A stretch of 64,000 nucleotides of DNA, taken from NCBI RefSeq assembly GCF_000712165.1, contig NZ_KL544010.1, forward strand, positions 320,591 through 384,590, in the 5' to 3' direction. A program made the position numbers and the translations under genes. Origin of the DNA: Ureaplasma canigenitalium ATCC 51252 (lineage in GTDB: Bacteria > Bacillota_I > Bacilli_A > Mycoplasmatales > Mycoplasmoidaceae). Positions 50,480 through 58,333 of this stretch are shown in pieces (position 1 is the stretch's first letter; every line of letters begins with the position of its first letter). Below the pieces are notes generated by a model. The model did not search any database, had not been told where the DNA came from, and saw nothing but the letters and a program-made list of their open reading frames with translations.

Positions 50480-50860
50480 TTAAACCTTCTCTTCTGTATT
50501 AATTAATGAATAAACAAACTTTTTTAAATTACGAGCATGAGACAGTGTCGGATAAGATCTTCTTTTCTGCTTAATTTCAATCGGGTCTGTTACCTTGTGA
50601 TTAAGAAAAAAAATCCCTAATCGTTCATCATATTCCTTAATTGCGAACAAGTATTCAGAACCAATATGAAATTTACTCTTAATATATTCATAAGAATATT
50701 CCGATAAATTATTAATTTGGCAAACCCCCTTAATTTTGTTACCAAGATCAATATAGGCATACTCAGGTGTTAATCGGTCAATAACTCCGTATACAACTTT
50801 AAAGTCAACCGGATTTTGTTTATTCGTTTTGTCTTTTATTTTATTTTCTTTTTCATTCAT
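50480..50860 (-). CDS. S1 RNA-binding domain protein
   Basis: A 126-aa protein with one S1 OB-fold. V-Y-G-V-I-D-R-L-T-P-E-Y-A-Y-I-D-L-G and K-G-V-C-Q-I-N-N-L-S (about residues 23-55) are the first strands, and the later E-R-L-G-I-F-F-L-N-H matches the usual R-x-x-L-S-x-K closing strand. Short S1 proteins of this size (for example the CvfD/GSP13 group) bind ribosomes or RNA. It lies between the ABC permease and the divergent ppa gene. The exact role is unknown. Confidence 0.78.
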   Translation of the reverse strand: MNEKENKIKDKTNKQNPVDFKVVYGVIDRLTPEYAYIDLGNKIKGVCQINNLSEYSYEYIKSKFHIGSEYLFAIKEYDERLGIFFLNHKVTDPIEIKQKRRSYPTLSHARNLKKFVYSLINTEEKV

Positions 50861-50951
50861 AATTTTTAATCATTATTATTTTAATTGAAACTATCATAAA
50901 ACATTTATCTATATCATTTATAATTTAAATTAATGTTTTTTAGGAGATTGT

Positions 50952-51497
50952 ATGAAAATTAATGTAACTATTGAAATACCAAAACATTCCGCTATTAAAT
51001 ACGAATACGACCGGAAGACTGGTGACATCATTGTAGACCGGGTGCTTTATGGATCAATGGTCTATCCCCAAAACTATGGTTTCATTAAAGATGCACTTGA
51101 CTATGATGGAGATGAACTTGATGTTCTTGTCATCTCAAACCATAGTTTAATCCCAGGTAGCAGAGTAAAGGCTCGACTTGTTGGAGCTCTTGAAATGATT
51201 GATAACAACGAAACTGATACAAAATTGTTGGCCGTTATTGATGTAGATCCGCGATTTGATTTCATTAAGGATCTTGAAGATGTGCCACCACATTTATTAC
51301 TTGAAATCAAGGACTTCTTTGAAAACTACAAAAATCTACAAAAGAAAAAAGTTGAAGTGCGAAATTTCAAAAATCAAGAATGAGCAATCAACGAGCTTGA
51401 AGAGTGTAAGATTCTAATGCAGAAGTATGGGAATATGGACAAAGATGAATTTGTTGCATTAATGAAAAAAGAACATCCTTCTAAATATACGATATAG
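50952..51497 (+). CDS. ppa: Inorganic pyrophosphatase (family I)
   Basis: A 181-aa protein, complete with TGA 51381 as Trp. It contains the family I signature D52-G-D-E-L-D57 with metal-binding aspartates, and E18, K22, Y38 and Y42 in the expected region ([16 protein letters not shown]). Family I enzymes are about 175 residues and hexameric. It hydrolyses pyrophosphate from nucleotide, tRNA and polymer synthesis in the cytosol. AGGAG lies before ATG 50952. It leads a tightly packed plus-strand operon with lspA, rluD, tsaB and rimI. Confidence 0.95.
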
Positions 51498-51505
51498 GTT
51501 AGTAC

Positions 51506-52393
51506 GTGTCATTTTCTACTTTTAAAAATAGTAAATTTTACCAGGCAATTACAATGTTTAATGAACGATTAAGAGCGATTAATCCATTAAAAAAAGTAAT
51601 TAATAAAATTAAAAATAAGTCAACTCGTGACTATTTTTTAAGCATCACATCAATGGAAAGTGTGTTCTATAAATTAATTAACCTGGTGTGGATTTCCCTT
51701 CTTGTTTGTGTCTCAGGTTTCCTAGTTCGAGACCATGTACTCAACCTTGTCGCAAAAACAGGAAGTTTAAATCCTTTTGGTGGAATTTATACTCTCACCT
51801 TAAACAATGGGATTGGTCTTGGTAACTTGAGTAATGCCCCTGTTGGTGTTGTATATTTCGTCCAGTCAATCCCAATTGTAGTTGGGATTGTTTCCTTCTT
51901 TTTCCTTAATCGATCCTATCTTTATATTCCGTTACTATTTATTCTTTTTGGTGGTCTTGGAAATATCATAGATCGTGCAATTCCTGAATATATCATTAAG
52001 GATGTAGAAGGAATTATGGATAGTCAGTTTGAACGAGTTCCAAATAATATCCACCACGGTGTTGTTGATTATTGAAAAATGGGTAATAGCATTATTAACC
52101 TCTTCGATGTTTATATAGTTTCAGGTGTCGGTTTCATTATTTTTAATATGGTGCTTTCTCTAATTCTTAAGTGAACAAAAGAAGCAAAAAAAGAAAAAAT
52201 GAAAAATGGTCATGATAACCTAGAACAGTTAGCTGAAGAAACTGACACAAAGATTATTGAAGTTAATAATGACCAATTTGACTGAGAAAAATACATCACC
52301 GAAATTGATAAAAAAAATGAAATAGATAAAAACCAACACAAGAAAAAAGATGAACCTAATATCGATTCATCTGATGAAAAGAAAGAGTTGTAA
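51506..52393 (+). CDS. lspA: Lipoprotein signal peptidase (signal peptidase II)
   Basis: A 295-aa protein with TGA read as Trp, closing at TAA 52391. Four membrane segments are present. The catalytic aspartates sit in the family motifs G-N-x-x-D-R (G-N-I-I-D-R-A-I-P, about residues 157-165) and N-L-F-D-V-Y. Compared with the usual 160-200 residues it has about 50 extra residues at the N-terminus and a charged C-terminal tail of about 65 residues. GTG 51506 is the longest start; ATG 51554 is an alternative. It cleaves prolipoproteins before the lipobox Cys, which fits the many lipoproteins in this window. rluD starts immediately after the stop. Confidence 0.9.
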
Positions 52394-53305
52394 ATGAGAA
52401 AAATTAATGTTCAGCTAGAACAACCTTTACGACTTGATATTTATCTTGTTAAAATTCTTCACAAATCGCGAACTTATGTCCACAAGCTAATTAAAGGAGA
52501 TTTGATAACGGTTAATGATGCTGTTATTAATAAACAAAATCACCTTGTTGTTGACAAAGATGTAATTCAAGTGAATGATGAAAATCTAAATGTACTTGAA
52601 AACTACAAAGACATTACTCCTTACCAATTTCCGCTTGAAGTTTTGTATGAAGATGAATATATACTGCTCCTAAATAAACCAAGCGGAATGCTGGTACATC
52701 CAACATCATTCAATGAGCAAAATACCATTGCGAACGCTCTTCTTCATTACTTCGGCCACAATCACTTTTACTTAACTCACCGTATTGACAAAGATACTTC
52801 AGGTATTCTTCTCATTGCCAAGAACGATGAATCACATAGCATTTTACAAGATCAGTTTTTTAAGCAAGAAATTAAAAAACATTATTATGCTATTGTTGAG
52901 AATCGGTTCGGGGATGATTTACTTCATTTTAAAATCAACGAACCAATTGGTTTTGCGAACAATGAACAATTATTAATGAAAACAGGGACGGCTAAAAACA
53001 AGAAAGATGCTATTTCTATTGTCAAGGTGCTTGAAATGTATCCGCATCATGCTCTCGTAGATGTTCAAATCCTAACTGGACGTACCCACCAGATTCGAGT
53101 GCATATGAAACATATTAACCATCCGATTGTTAATGATCCTCTTTATGGATCAAAAAAACATACAACACCATACGGTCAATACCTCCACGCTTACCTTCTT
53201 GGTTTTAAACATCCAGTTACTAATGAATATATTGAAATCAAAACCGAACTTCCTGTTGAATTTACAGACAAAATTAAGGAACTAAAAAATGAACGATCAG
53301 TTTAG
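52394..53305 (+). CDS. rluD: RluA-family 23S rRNA pseudouridine synthase (RluD-like)
   Basis: A 303-aa protein. An N-terminal S4 RNA-binding domain (residues 13-60: R-L-D-I-Y-L-V-K...S-R-T-Y-V-H-K-L-I) is followed by the catalytic domain. H-R-I-D132-K-D-T-S-G is the family active-site motif with the nucleophilic Asp, and the later T-G-R-T-H-Q-I-R-V-H-M is also conserved. The S4-plus-catalytic layout fits RluD, which modifies the helix 69 loop of 23S rRNA, but RluC-type specificity cannot be excluded. ATG follows the lspA stop directly. Its end overlaps tsaB by 17 bases. Confidence 0.92.
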   Translation: MRKINVQLEQPLRLDIYLVKILHKSRTYVHKLIKGDLITVNDAVINKQNHLVVDKDVIQVNDENLNVLENYKDITPYQFPLEVLYEDEYILLLNKPSGMLVHPTSFNEQNTIANALLHYFGHNHFYLTHRIDKDTSGILLIAKNDESHSILQDQFFKQEIKKHYYAIVENRFGDDLLHFKINEPIGFANNEQLLMKTGTAKNKKDAISIVKVLEMYPHHALVDVQILTGRTHQIRVHMKHINHPIVNDPLYGSKKHTTPYGQYLHAYLLGFKHPVTNEYIEIKTELPVEFTDKIKELKNERSV

Positions 53306-53846
53306 GGTTTTTATCGACTGTACAACTAACGACATTATCATCGCTCTTTATTTAAAAGAAAAACTAATAAAAAGTAGAATCATTCCAACTAAAAAAAATA
53401 TGACTGATTTAGTTATATACGAATTAAAAACTCTACTTGATACCAAAAATATCCACTTGAAAGAATTACAATATCTATATATTAATCACGGGCCTGGTTC
53501 CTTTACTGGAATTCGAATTGTTCTTACCATCGCAAAACTTCTGCTTGTTTCAAATAAAGGGATTAAAGTTTATTTTCTTGATACATTTAATATTTACCGA
53601 GAAGACCCCTCAGTCTTAATTTTTATGGATGCAAGAGGTGGGCGCTACTTCGTTATGACTCAAAACGATAATCGTTATCAACTTGTCTCCAAGATAGATT
53701 TAGACAAACTAAAATCAAACGACCAATATCAAGATCTTGATCAGTATGATCGAAGAAAATCCCTAACTAAACTACCTTTTAGTTCATTTAAGGAAGCAAA
53801 GGAAATTGATGATTTATATGGAAACTACATCAAAGACGAACTCTAG
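53289..53846 (+). CDS. tsaB: tRNA threonylcarbamoyladenosine protein TsaB
   Basis: A 185-aa protein of the ASKHA fold. The N-terminal F-I-D-C-T-T-N phosphate-loop-like strand and G-P-G-S-F-T-G-I-R (residues 68-76) are the hallmark of TsaB. It is shorter than the roughly 230 residues of Bacillus or E. coli TsaB, as in other mollicutes. TsaB acts with TsaC, TsaD and TsaE in making t6A at position 37 of ANN-decoding tRNAs. It overlaps rluD at its start and rimI at its end, and a tsaB-rimI pair is a common gene order. Confidence 0.9.
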   Translation: MNDQFRVFIDCTTNDIIIALYLKEKLIKSRIIPTKKNMTDLVIYELKTLLDTKNIHLKELQYLYINHGPGSFTGIRIVLTIAKLLLVSNKGIKVYFLDTFNIYREDPSVLIFMDARGGRYFVMTQNDNRYQLVSKIDLDKLKSNDQYQDLDQYDRRKSLTKLPFSSFKEAKEIDDLYGNYIKDEL

Positions 53847-54285
53847 TGTTAAAGAAAAATATCTAAGGAATGCTACACTTAACGATTTAGGATTAATAGC
53901 GACTTTTGAAAAAGAAACTTTCGGTATTGAAGCTTATTCAAAAGAAACTCTCATTGAAATTCTTACTTCTGATCACTCAAACATCATTGTCGGAATCTAC
54001 CAGGATATTTTTCTTGTCTCATATATGATTGTTACAAAAACTTCTGAGTTTAATGAAGTATTAAGAATTAATGTAGTTCCACAATTTCAGAAAATTGGTT
54101 TTGGTTCATTAATGATTCACCACCTTATGAATGAAGGAATGGACATCGTACTTGAAGTTTCTGTGAATAATGAGAAGGCTAATAATTTTTATCAAAAATT
54201 AGGTTTTATTAAAAACGGAACACGGAAGAATTACTATAGTGATGGGTCAGATGCAATCAACTATCGTTGGTATAGTAGAAACTAA
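53809..54285 (+). CDS. rimI: RimI-type GNAT N-acetyltransferase
   Basis: A 158-aa GNAT protein. The acetyl-CoA loop V-V-P-Q-F-Q-K-I-G-F-G-S-L-M (about residues 97-110) fits Q/R-x-x-G-x-G/A. The C-terminal V-N-N-E-K-A-N-N-F-Y-Q-K-L-G-F is the RimI hallmark. ATG 53809 is preferred because AAAGGA lies six bases upstream; TTG 53806 and ATG 53818 are alternatives. RimI acetylates the N-terminus of ribosomal protein S18 in E. coli; in mollicutes the target may differ. It overlaps tsaB by 38 bases, which argues for co-translation. A terminator follows. Confidence 0.87.
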   Translation: MIYMETTSKTNSSVKEKYLRNATLNDLGLIATFEKETFGIEAYSKETLIEILTSDHSNIIVGIYQDIFLVSYMIVTKTSEFNEVLRINVVPQFQKIGFGSLMIHHLMNEGMDIVLEVSVNNEKANNFYQKLGFIKNGTRKNYYSDGSDAINYRWYSRN

Positions 54286-54311
54286 AAAAACCACCAAACA
54301 GTGGTTTTTTA
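54284..54311. terminator. Bidirectional terminator between rimI and rnpB
   Basis: Stem AAAAAACCAC / GTGGTTTTTT, flanked by A and T runs. It closes the ppa-rimI operon on the plus strand and the RNase P RNA on the minus strand. Confidence 0.88.
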
Positions 54312-54318
54312 GTTTCTT

Positions 54319-54665
54319 AATGCAAAAATAAGCCGTGTTCTGTGGTATCGCTACCGCTAATTATTTATCTATAGTATTTATATACTATCCACCTTGTTCA
54401 TTCAATTCTTACTGAAGATGGTTCCCTTACCAAAATTTAGGTTTCTCACTTGTGGGGTTTACCGTCGTTTCATATCTAGTGTTTCCACTATGCTCGTCTC
54501 TGTGGCACGTTATAGAATCGCTTCCATATTATTCAACTTAGGATTTGTTTCTGCCGTCATAATAAGATTTATGCTGTAAAAATTACACACAAACACTACA
54601 AGCATCGCAGCTTGTGTGAGCACGGACTTTCCTCTACAAAATGTAGCAATTAGCTATTTGCATAC
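54319..54665 (-). ncRNA. rnpB: RNase P RNA (M1 RNA), Bacillus-type
   Basis: The minus strand contains GAGGAAAGTCCGTGCTC (about 54620-54636), the invariant 5' core of RNase P RNA. Near the 3' end it contains CAGAACACGGCTTA, the matching 3' core. The 5' ATGCAAA and 3' TTTTTGCAT ends can pair as P1. The length of about 347 nt is right for type B. It is the catalytic subunit that matures tRNA 5' ends. An extended -10 lies seven bases before the predicted 5' end and a terminator lies beyond the 3' end. Exact ends are approximate. Confidence 0.95.
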
Positions 54666-54670
54666 TTCTT

Positions 54671-54679
54671 ATTTTATCA
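54671..54679 (-). promoter_or_regulatory. Extended -10 promoter of rnpB
   Basis: TGATAAAAT on the minus strand, placed seven bases upstream of the inferred 5' end of RNase P RNA (about 54664). That spacing fits a -10. Confidence 0.65.
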
Positions 54680-54722
54680 TTACTAGTACTTTTTAAAATA
54701 AAAAAATCATTTTAATGTTTTT

Positions 54723-54731
54723 TGCTATAAT
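54723..54731 (+). promoter_or_regulatory. Extended -10 promoter of rpsT
   Basis: TGCTATAAT, a perfect extended -10, 36 bases before the rpsT ATG. The same nine bases precede the orphan RNA at 58140. Confidence 0.75.
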
Positions 54732-54766
54732 TATAAAATAGTTAGTCGATGTAAAGGAGGTGGATT

Positions 54767-55021
54767 ATGGCTAATATCATCGCAAATGAAAAATATCACC
54801 GTCATTCAGAAAAAGTTCGTAAACAAAATCATGCTGAAATGTCTAAACTTCGAACTATAGTAAAAAAAGTTCGTAACGGTGATGATGCAAGCCAGTTAAG
54901 TCTAGCTTACAAGACAATTGATACAACTTGTCAAAAAGGTGTAATCCACAAAAATAAAGCAAATCGATTAAAATCTAGAACAGCACGAGCTTTAAACAAA
55001 AAAGCAGCCGCATCATTATAA
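54767..55021 (+). CDS. rpsT: 30S ribosomal protein S20
   Basis: An 84-aa, strongly basic helical protein. [16 protein letters not shown] at the start and [15 protein letters not shown] with A-L-N-K at the end match S20, which binds 16S rRNA early in 30S assembly. A near-perfect Shine-Dalgarno AAAGGAGGTG lies before ATG 54767. The gene is monocistronic with its own promoter and a terminator shared with the convergent sigma-like gene. Confidence 0.95.
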   Translation: MANIIANEKYHRHSEKVRKQNHAEMSKLRTIVKKVRNGDDASQLSLAYKTIDTTCQKGVIHKNKANRLKSRTARALNKKAAASL

Positions 55022-55023
55022 GA

Positions 55024-55050
55024 AAAAAGCCAGTTGTGGCTTTTTTTCTT
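55024..55050. terminator. Terminator between rpsT and the convergent sigma-like gene
   Basis: Stem AAAAAAGCCA / TGGCTTTTTT with loop GTTG and a long T run. It starts three bases after rpsT and ends six bases before the stop of the opposing gene. Confidence 0.9.
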
Positions 55051-55055
55051 TTTTT

Positions 55056-55601
55056 TTACTCTTCAAAGACTTTTAGAATAATTTCGCGCATTTTTTTCTG
55101 CATATAATATGCTTTTGAAACATCAATCTGCATTCGGTCTGCGATTTCTTTGTGGTTATATCCTTCCATTAATAGAGTTGCATATGTATGAAGATTAAGA
55201 TGATTTTCTTTTAGGTAATCAAGTATTTGAGAAACAAGTACTTTTTTACTTTCCTCACCTTCAACAAAATGCATACTTTTTTTTAAAAGAGCTTCTTCAT
55301 ATGGTAAACACTTCGACATAATAATGTTCTTATTATTGATCATTCGACGGAAATCCTGAATTAATAAAAAATAGATTTTTCTCTTGGTATAACCAATAAT
55401 TTGTGCAATATTTAAAGTTTCATTGCTTTTCATTATTTTGTCTAAAATAAAATAAATTTGGTCTTTATAATCATCTACATCATTCTGCAGATCAAAAAAT
55501 TTAAATTGAAGGAGATCGTATAAATACTTATAAAAGATCGCCTGGTATTTTTCATAAAATCTTAATGTTTTATTTTGGTCATAATTAATTTTTAAATTCA
55601 T
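55056..55601 (-). CDS. Small sigma-70-like factor or HTH regulator
   Basis: A protein of about 181 aa. The C-terminal part (about residues 135-175) reads Y-A-T-L-L-M-E-G-Y-N-H-K-E-I-A-D-R-M followed by a second helix with V-S-K-A-Y-Y-M-Q-K-K. This is the layout of sigma region 4, where the recognition helix binds the -35. The N-terminal half is helical and basic and could be a diverged region 2, with weak similarity. ATG 55601 is chosen over ATG 55607 because AAGGA overlaps the upstream ATG and sits at the right distance from the downstream one. Mollicutes such as M. genitalium carry one alternative sigma of this kind (MG428) that controls recombination genes; whether this is its counterpart is inference. 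Confidence 0.65.
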   Translation of the reverse strand: MNLKINYDQNKTLRFYEKYQAIFYKYLYDLLQFKFFDLQNDVDDYKDQIYFILDKIMKSNETLNIAQIIGYTKRKIYFLLIQDFRRMINNKNIIMSKCLPYEEALLKKSMHFVEGEESKKVLVSQILDYLKENHLNLHTYATLLMEGYNHKEIADRMQIDVSKAYYMQKKMREIILKVFEE

Positions 55602-55661
55602 AAACATCCTTATTTAAATTGCCATATCTTGTATGGTCAAAAAATTTTATAAAGTCAATCA

Positions 55662-55920
55662 TTATCTACAAAATGTTTTCATAGGTTTCTAAAAAATTTC
55701 CCGTTTTCTTTGGAAAAATTGCTCCTTTTAACACGATTTACTATTTTTTTTCAATGTTTTTTTCTTTTATAGAATGTTCGAAAAAATCAGTAGAATTTAA
55801 AAAAATATATTTAAAAATTTTATTGATGTTAATAAGTTATTAACAAAATTGTAGATAAGCCCAAAATAATCGTATTTTCCTACTTTTTTTAAGGCTCTTA
55901 AACCTTAAAATTGTCGATAA
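55662..55920. other. Cluster of DnaA-box-like 9-mers upstream of dnaB-dnaI
   Basis: Four sites close to the consensus TTATCCACA lie in the intergenic region 55602-56059: TTATCTACA at 55662-55670 (plus), TTATTAACA at 55837-55845 (plus), TTATCTACA at 55850-55858 (minus) and TTATCGACA at 55912-55920 (minus). Three differ from consensus by one base and one by two. The surrounding DNA is very AT-rich, with runs of A and T. No gene is seen in this 450-base gap. Confidence 0.45.
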
Positions 55921-56059
55921 ACTTAATCAAATTTTTTTTGTTGAGATTTCATTAAATCTTTATTTTATTTCTATCTTAAAAGTGCTTAAAATATTGTTAA
56001 CGCATTTAATAGGGCGTCTTTAAAATCAAACAAAAAGAAGATAAATAGGGGAGGCTTCG

Positions 56060-57190
56060 ATGGTTTTTTATTGTCAAAAAAACGAAAATTTTGAACTTAA
56101 TCTTGCAAATTTAATGCTTTTGTATTCTCCTTTATTATCTAATGAAGCTTTAATCGTCTACCAGTTTTTAAACACCTACTTTAGAACTAATAAGATGAAA
56201 AAATACAATAAACTAAACGAAAGACTAATTAACAACTTCCTTAAAAAAAGTTTGAGTGATTTCAATGTTTGTCTTTCTGAACTAATTGATAACGAATTAA
56301 TTGACATTTTCTTCCTTGAAAACGACGAGTATATTATTAATATAAATAATATTAAAGACACCGCTTTGTTCTTTCATAATGATAAATTAGCATCACGTCT
56401 AGTTAATAAGATCGGTCAAGATCAATTTGATCTTATTAAGCTGGAATTAAAATCGGATGATTTATCAAACTTTGTCAATGCAAATCATTTGTTTTTAAAT
56501 CGCTGCAAAGTTGATAATCAACTTGAAATTCTAAACGGGATTCTTCTTAACGAATTTGGACTTCCTATTGAAAAAACATCCGTTCTTGAACAAAAAATAA
56601 AAGCAATGACTGAGCAATATAATCTGTCGTTAAATACTTTTTTTACAGTCGTAAAAAATGCTTTCCGTGTTGATTTCAAAAAGGGATTAATTAAGTTTGA
56701 TTACAATTTAGCAACATCAATTCTTAATGATTTCTTTAACGAAAAGCACCTTTATCTTAAACTAAGAAGGGATAGTGCAATTTTTAATAAGCAAAATGAC
56801 CTTAAAAACTTCAATGATATCATTGAACAATATCACAATTGTGACCCATATGTCTTTCTTAGTAGTATCGTAAAGGGTCCAGTTGACCACCAGTTAAAGC
56901 AAATTATTGATGTAATCATTGACAATAACGGTTTCTCTTATGCTTTAATTAATACCATTATTGATTACCTGTTCTTTAAATCAATGGGTATTCCGTCGAT
57001 TAAGTATACTGAAAAATTGATTGCGACAATTAAAGCGCAAAACCTTGATTCTCCAATAAAATTGTTACAATTTTTAAGAAGAGAAAATAATGTGAAACAA
57101 GATATTTCTCTTGATATTAATGAATTTAAACACGAAAAAAATGAAGAATCCTTCTTCACTGTCCGTGAACTAACTGAGATTAGTAACTAA
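56060..57190 (+). CDS. DnaB/DnaD-type replication initiation protein
   Basis: A 376-aa protein. Its N-terminal winged-helix-like part (F-E-L-N-L-A-N-L-M-L-L-Y-S-P-L-L-S-N-E-A, about residues 11-30) matches the start of Firmicutes DnaB, and DnaD-like helices occupy about residues 185-340. It lies directly before dnaI (11 bases), as in Bacillus, where the two load the replicative helicase onto DnaA-opened DNA. The name DnaB here means the Bacillus initiation protein, not the helicase. GGGGAGG lies before ATG 56060. Confidence 0.8.
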   Translation: MVFYCQKNENFELNLANLMLLYSPLLSNEALIVYQFLNTYFRTNKMKKYNKLNERLINNFLKKSLSDFNVCLSELIDNELIDIFFLENDEYIININNIKDTALFFHNDKLASRLVNKIGQDQFDLIKLELKSDDLSNFVNANHLFLNRCKVDNQLEILNGILLNEFGLPIEKTSVLEQKIKAMTEQYNLSLNTFFTVVKNAFRVDFKKGLIKFDYNLATSILNDFFNEKHLYLKLRRDSAIFNKQNDLKNFNDIIEQYHNCDPYVFLSSIVKGPVDHQLKQIIDVIIDNNGFSYALINTIIDYLFFKSMGIPSIKYTEKLIATIKAQNLDSPIKLLQFLRRENNVKQDISLDINEFKHEKNEESFFTVRELTEISN

Positions 57191-57201
57191 GAGTAAAACT
57201 T

Positions 57202-58119
57202 ATGCATATTTTAAAATCAAAAAATAGTGATGAAACTCCAAAACTCACACTGGAACAAGTTAATAACGAAGTTGATTACATTAGAATGTTAAAGATTACT
57301 GAAGAAGAGTTCAATAATCAAAACATTTATCGATTAATCAAAAGAGCCTATGATGACTATCTATTCTTCAAAGAGCACCCAGATGCAAGCGACACTTATT
57401 CCGAACGTCTTGTAAGAGATGAAGGAAATGTTTTTAAAATAGTTGACTGCAAAAGAAGTGAATCGAACTTTGTAAGAGTTAAAGAACATATGCCTTTTAG
57501 TTATTCAAAGGACTACCGTTTTGATATTTTTTACCATTTAAAAAGTCAATGTTTTAACAATTTAGTAGAACATTTCAAACCAATTTTTGATAAACTTGAT
57601 TCACTAATTTACAACAATGAACTACCCTCTTTTTATTTGAGTGGCAGTGTTGATTCAGGTAAGTCTTATTTTGTTCAATCAATCGTTAATACAATGAGTC
57701 TTGAAGATTTTGGCGATCATACCTTTGCTTTTGTCGATATGAAATCTTTTGTGTTAATGATGGTTGATTTAAAAATTAATAACGAACGGATGGTATATGA
57801 AGAAATTGAGAAAATGCATGAAGACATTTTAAAAAAAGTCGATATTCTTGTTCTTGATAATGTTGGACAAGAAAGTTTTAATTTTGACATTCAGACTGAA
57901 TTTTTTAAACGTATACTAGATGTCCGAAATAAGCAAAATAAAGTTAATATCTTTATATCTAGATATACTCTTAATTCCATCGGAAATATTTACCTTGACC
58001 AAATGATTAATAAAAAGGGGAAAGCTAACCAAGCATTGATAGATGAAATTAATAAATGATTAAGAATAATAAGCAAGTCAGTTTCAATGTCTTTAAAATT
58101 AAAAGTGTTACCAATTTAA
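57202..58119 (+). CDS. dnaI: DnaI-type helicase loader ATPase
   Basis: A 305-aa AAA+ protein, complete with TGA 58057 as Trp and TAA 58117. Walker A is GSVDSGKS (148-155). Walker B is V-D-I-L-V-L-D-N (213-220), with Asn in place of the usual second acidic residue, followed by V-G-Q-E. The arginine near the end of F-I-S-R-Y-T (about residue 254) fits sensor 1 plus the following region of DnaC/DnaI proteins. The N-terminal 100 residues would bind the replicative helicase; the Zn-binding Cys set of Bacillus DnaI is not seen. It acts with the upstream DnaB-like protein. Confidence 0.88.
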
Positions 58120-58124
58120 TTTTA

Positions 58125-58133
58125 TGCTATAAT
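58125..58133 (+). promoter_or_regulatory. Extended -10 promoter of the orphan RNA
   Basis: TGCTATAAT, identical to the rpsT element, just after the dnaI stop. Transcription should begin near 58140. Confidence 0.75.
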
Positions 58134-58139
58134 AATTTT

Positions 58140-58316
58140 GTAGACTAATTATAGTAGCTCCAATTATTTAATTCGTTAAGTAATAATTCTAGTTTTGCTA
58201 GGTAGTCATACTAAAACCGAAAGGTCACATTAAGGAAGACTTTAATGTGTTAAATTAGCGCTACAAACCCTTATATGTTAAAAGGTTTTAAAAAACACGG
58301 TTCGCCGTGTTTTTTT
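58140..58316 (+). ncRNA. Orphan structured RNA with own promoter and terminator
   Basis: About 177 nt without a good ORF. The ends pair: GTAG (58140-58143) with CTAC (58261-58264), and CTAATT (58145-58150) with AATTAG (58253-58258). Inside lie a UUCG-capped hairpin (58162-58188), ACC-GAAA-GGT (58216-58225) and CACATTAA/TTAATGTG (58226-58249). The 3' end is a terminator, AACACGG-TTCG-CCGTGTT plus T run (58290-58316). It does not match the RNase P, tmRNA or SRP RNA cores as I know them. A 6S-like or MCS4-like RNA is possible but unproven. No plus-strand gene follows that it could regulate as a riboswitch. Confidence 0.7.
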
Positions 58317-58333
58317 CTTACTAATCAAATTAG

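Noticed and set aside
55602..56059. Main chromosomal origin (oriC)
   Set aside because: dnaA and dnaN are not in the window, and gene orientation does not change cleanly at this point (genes right of 58.3 kb are on the minus strand). Only a DnaA-box-like cluster can be claimed.
58140..58316. Riboswitch or T-box leader
   Set aside because: The RNA ends in a terminator and the next gene (nfo) is on the opposite strand, so there is no downstream gene to control.
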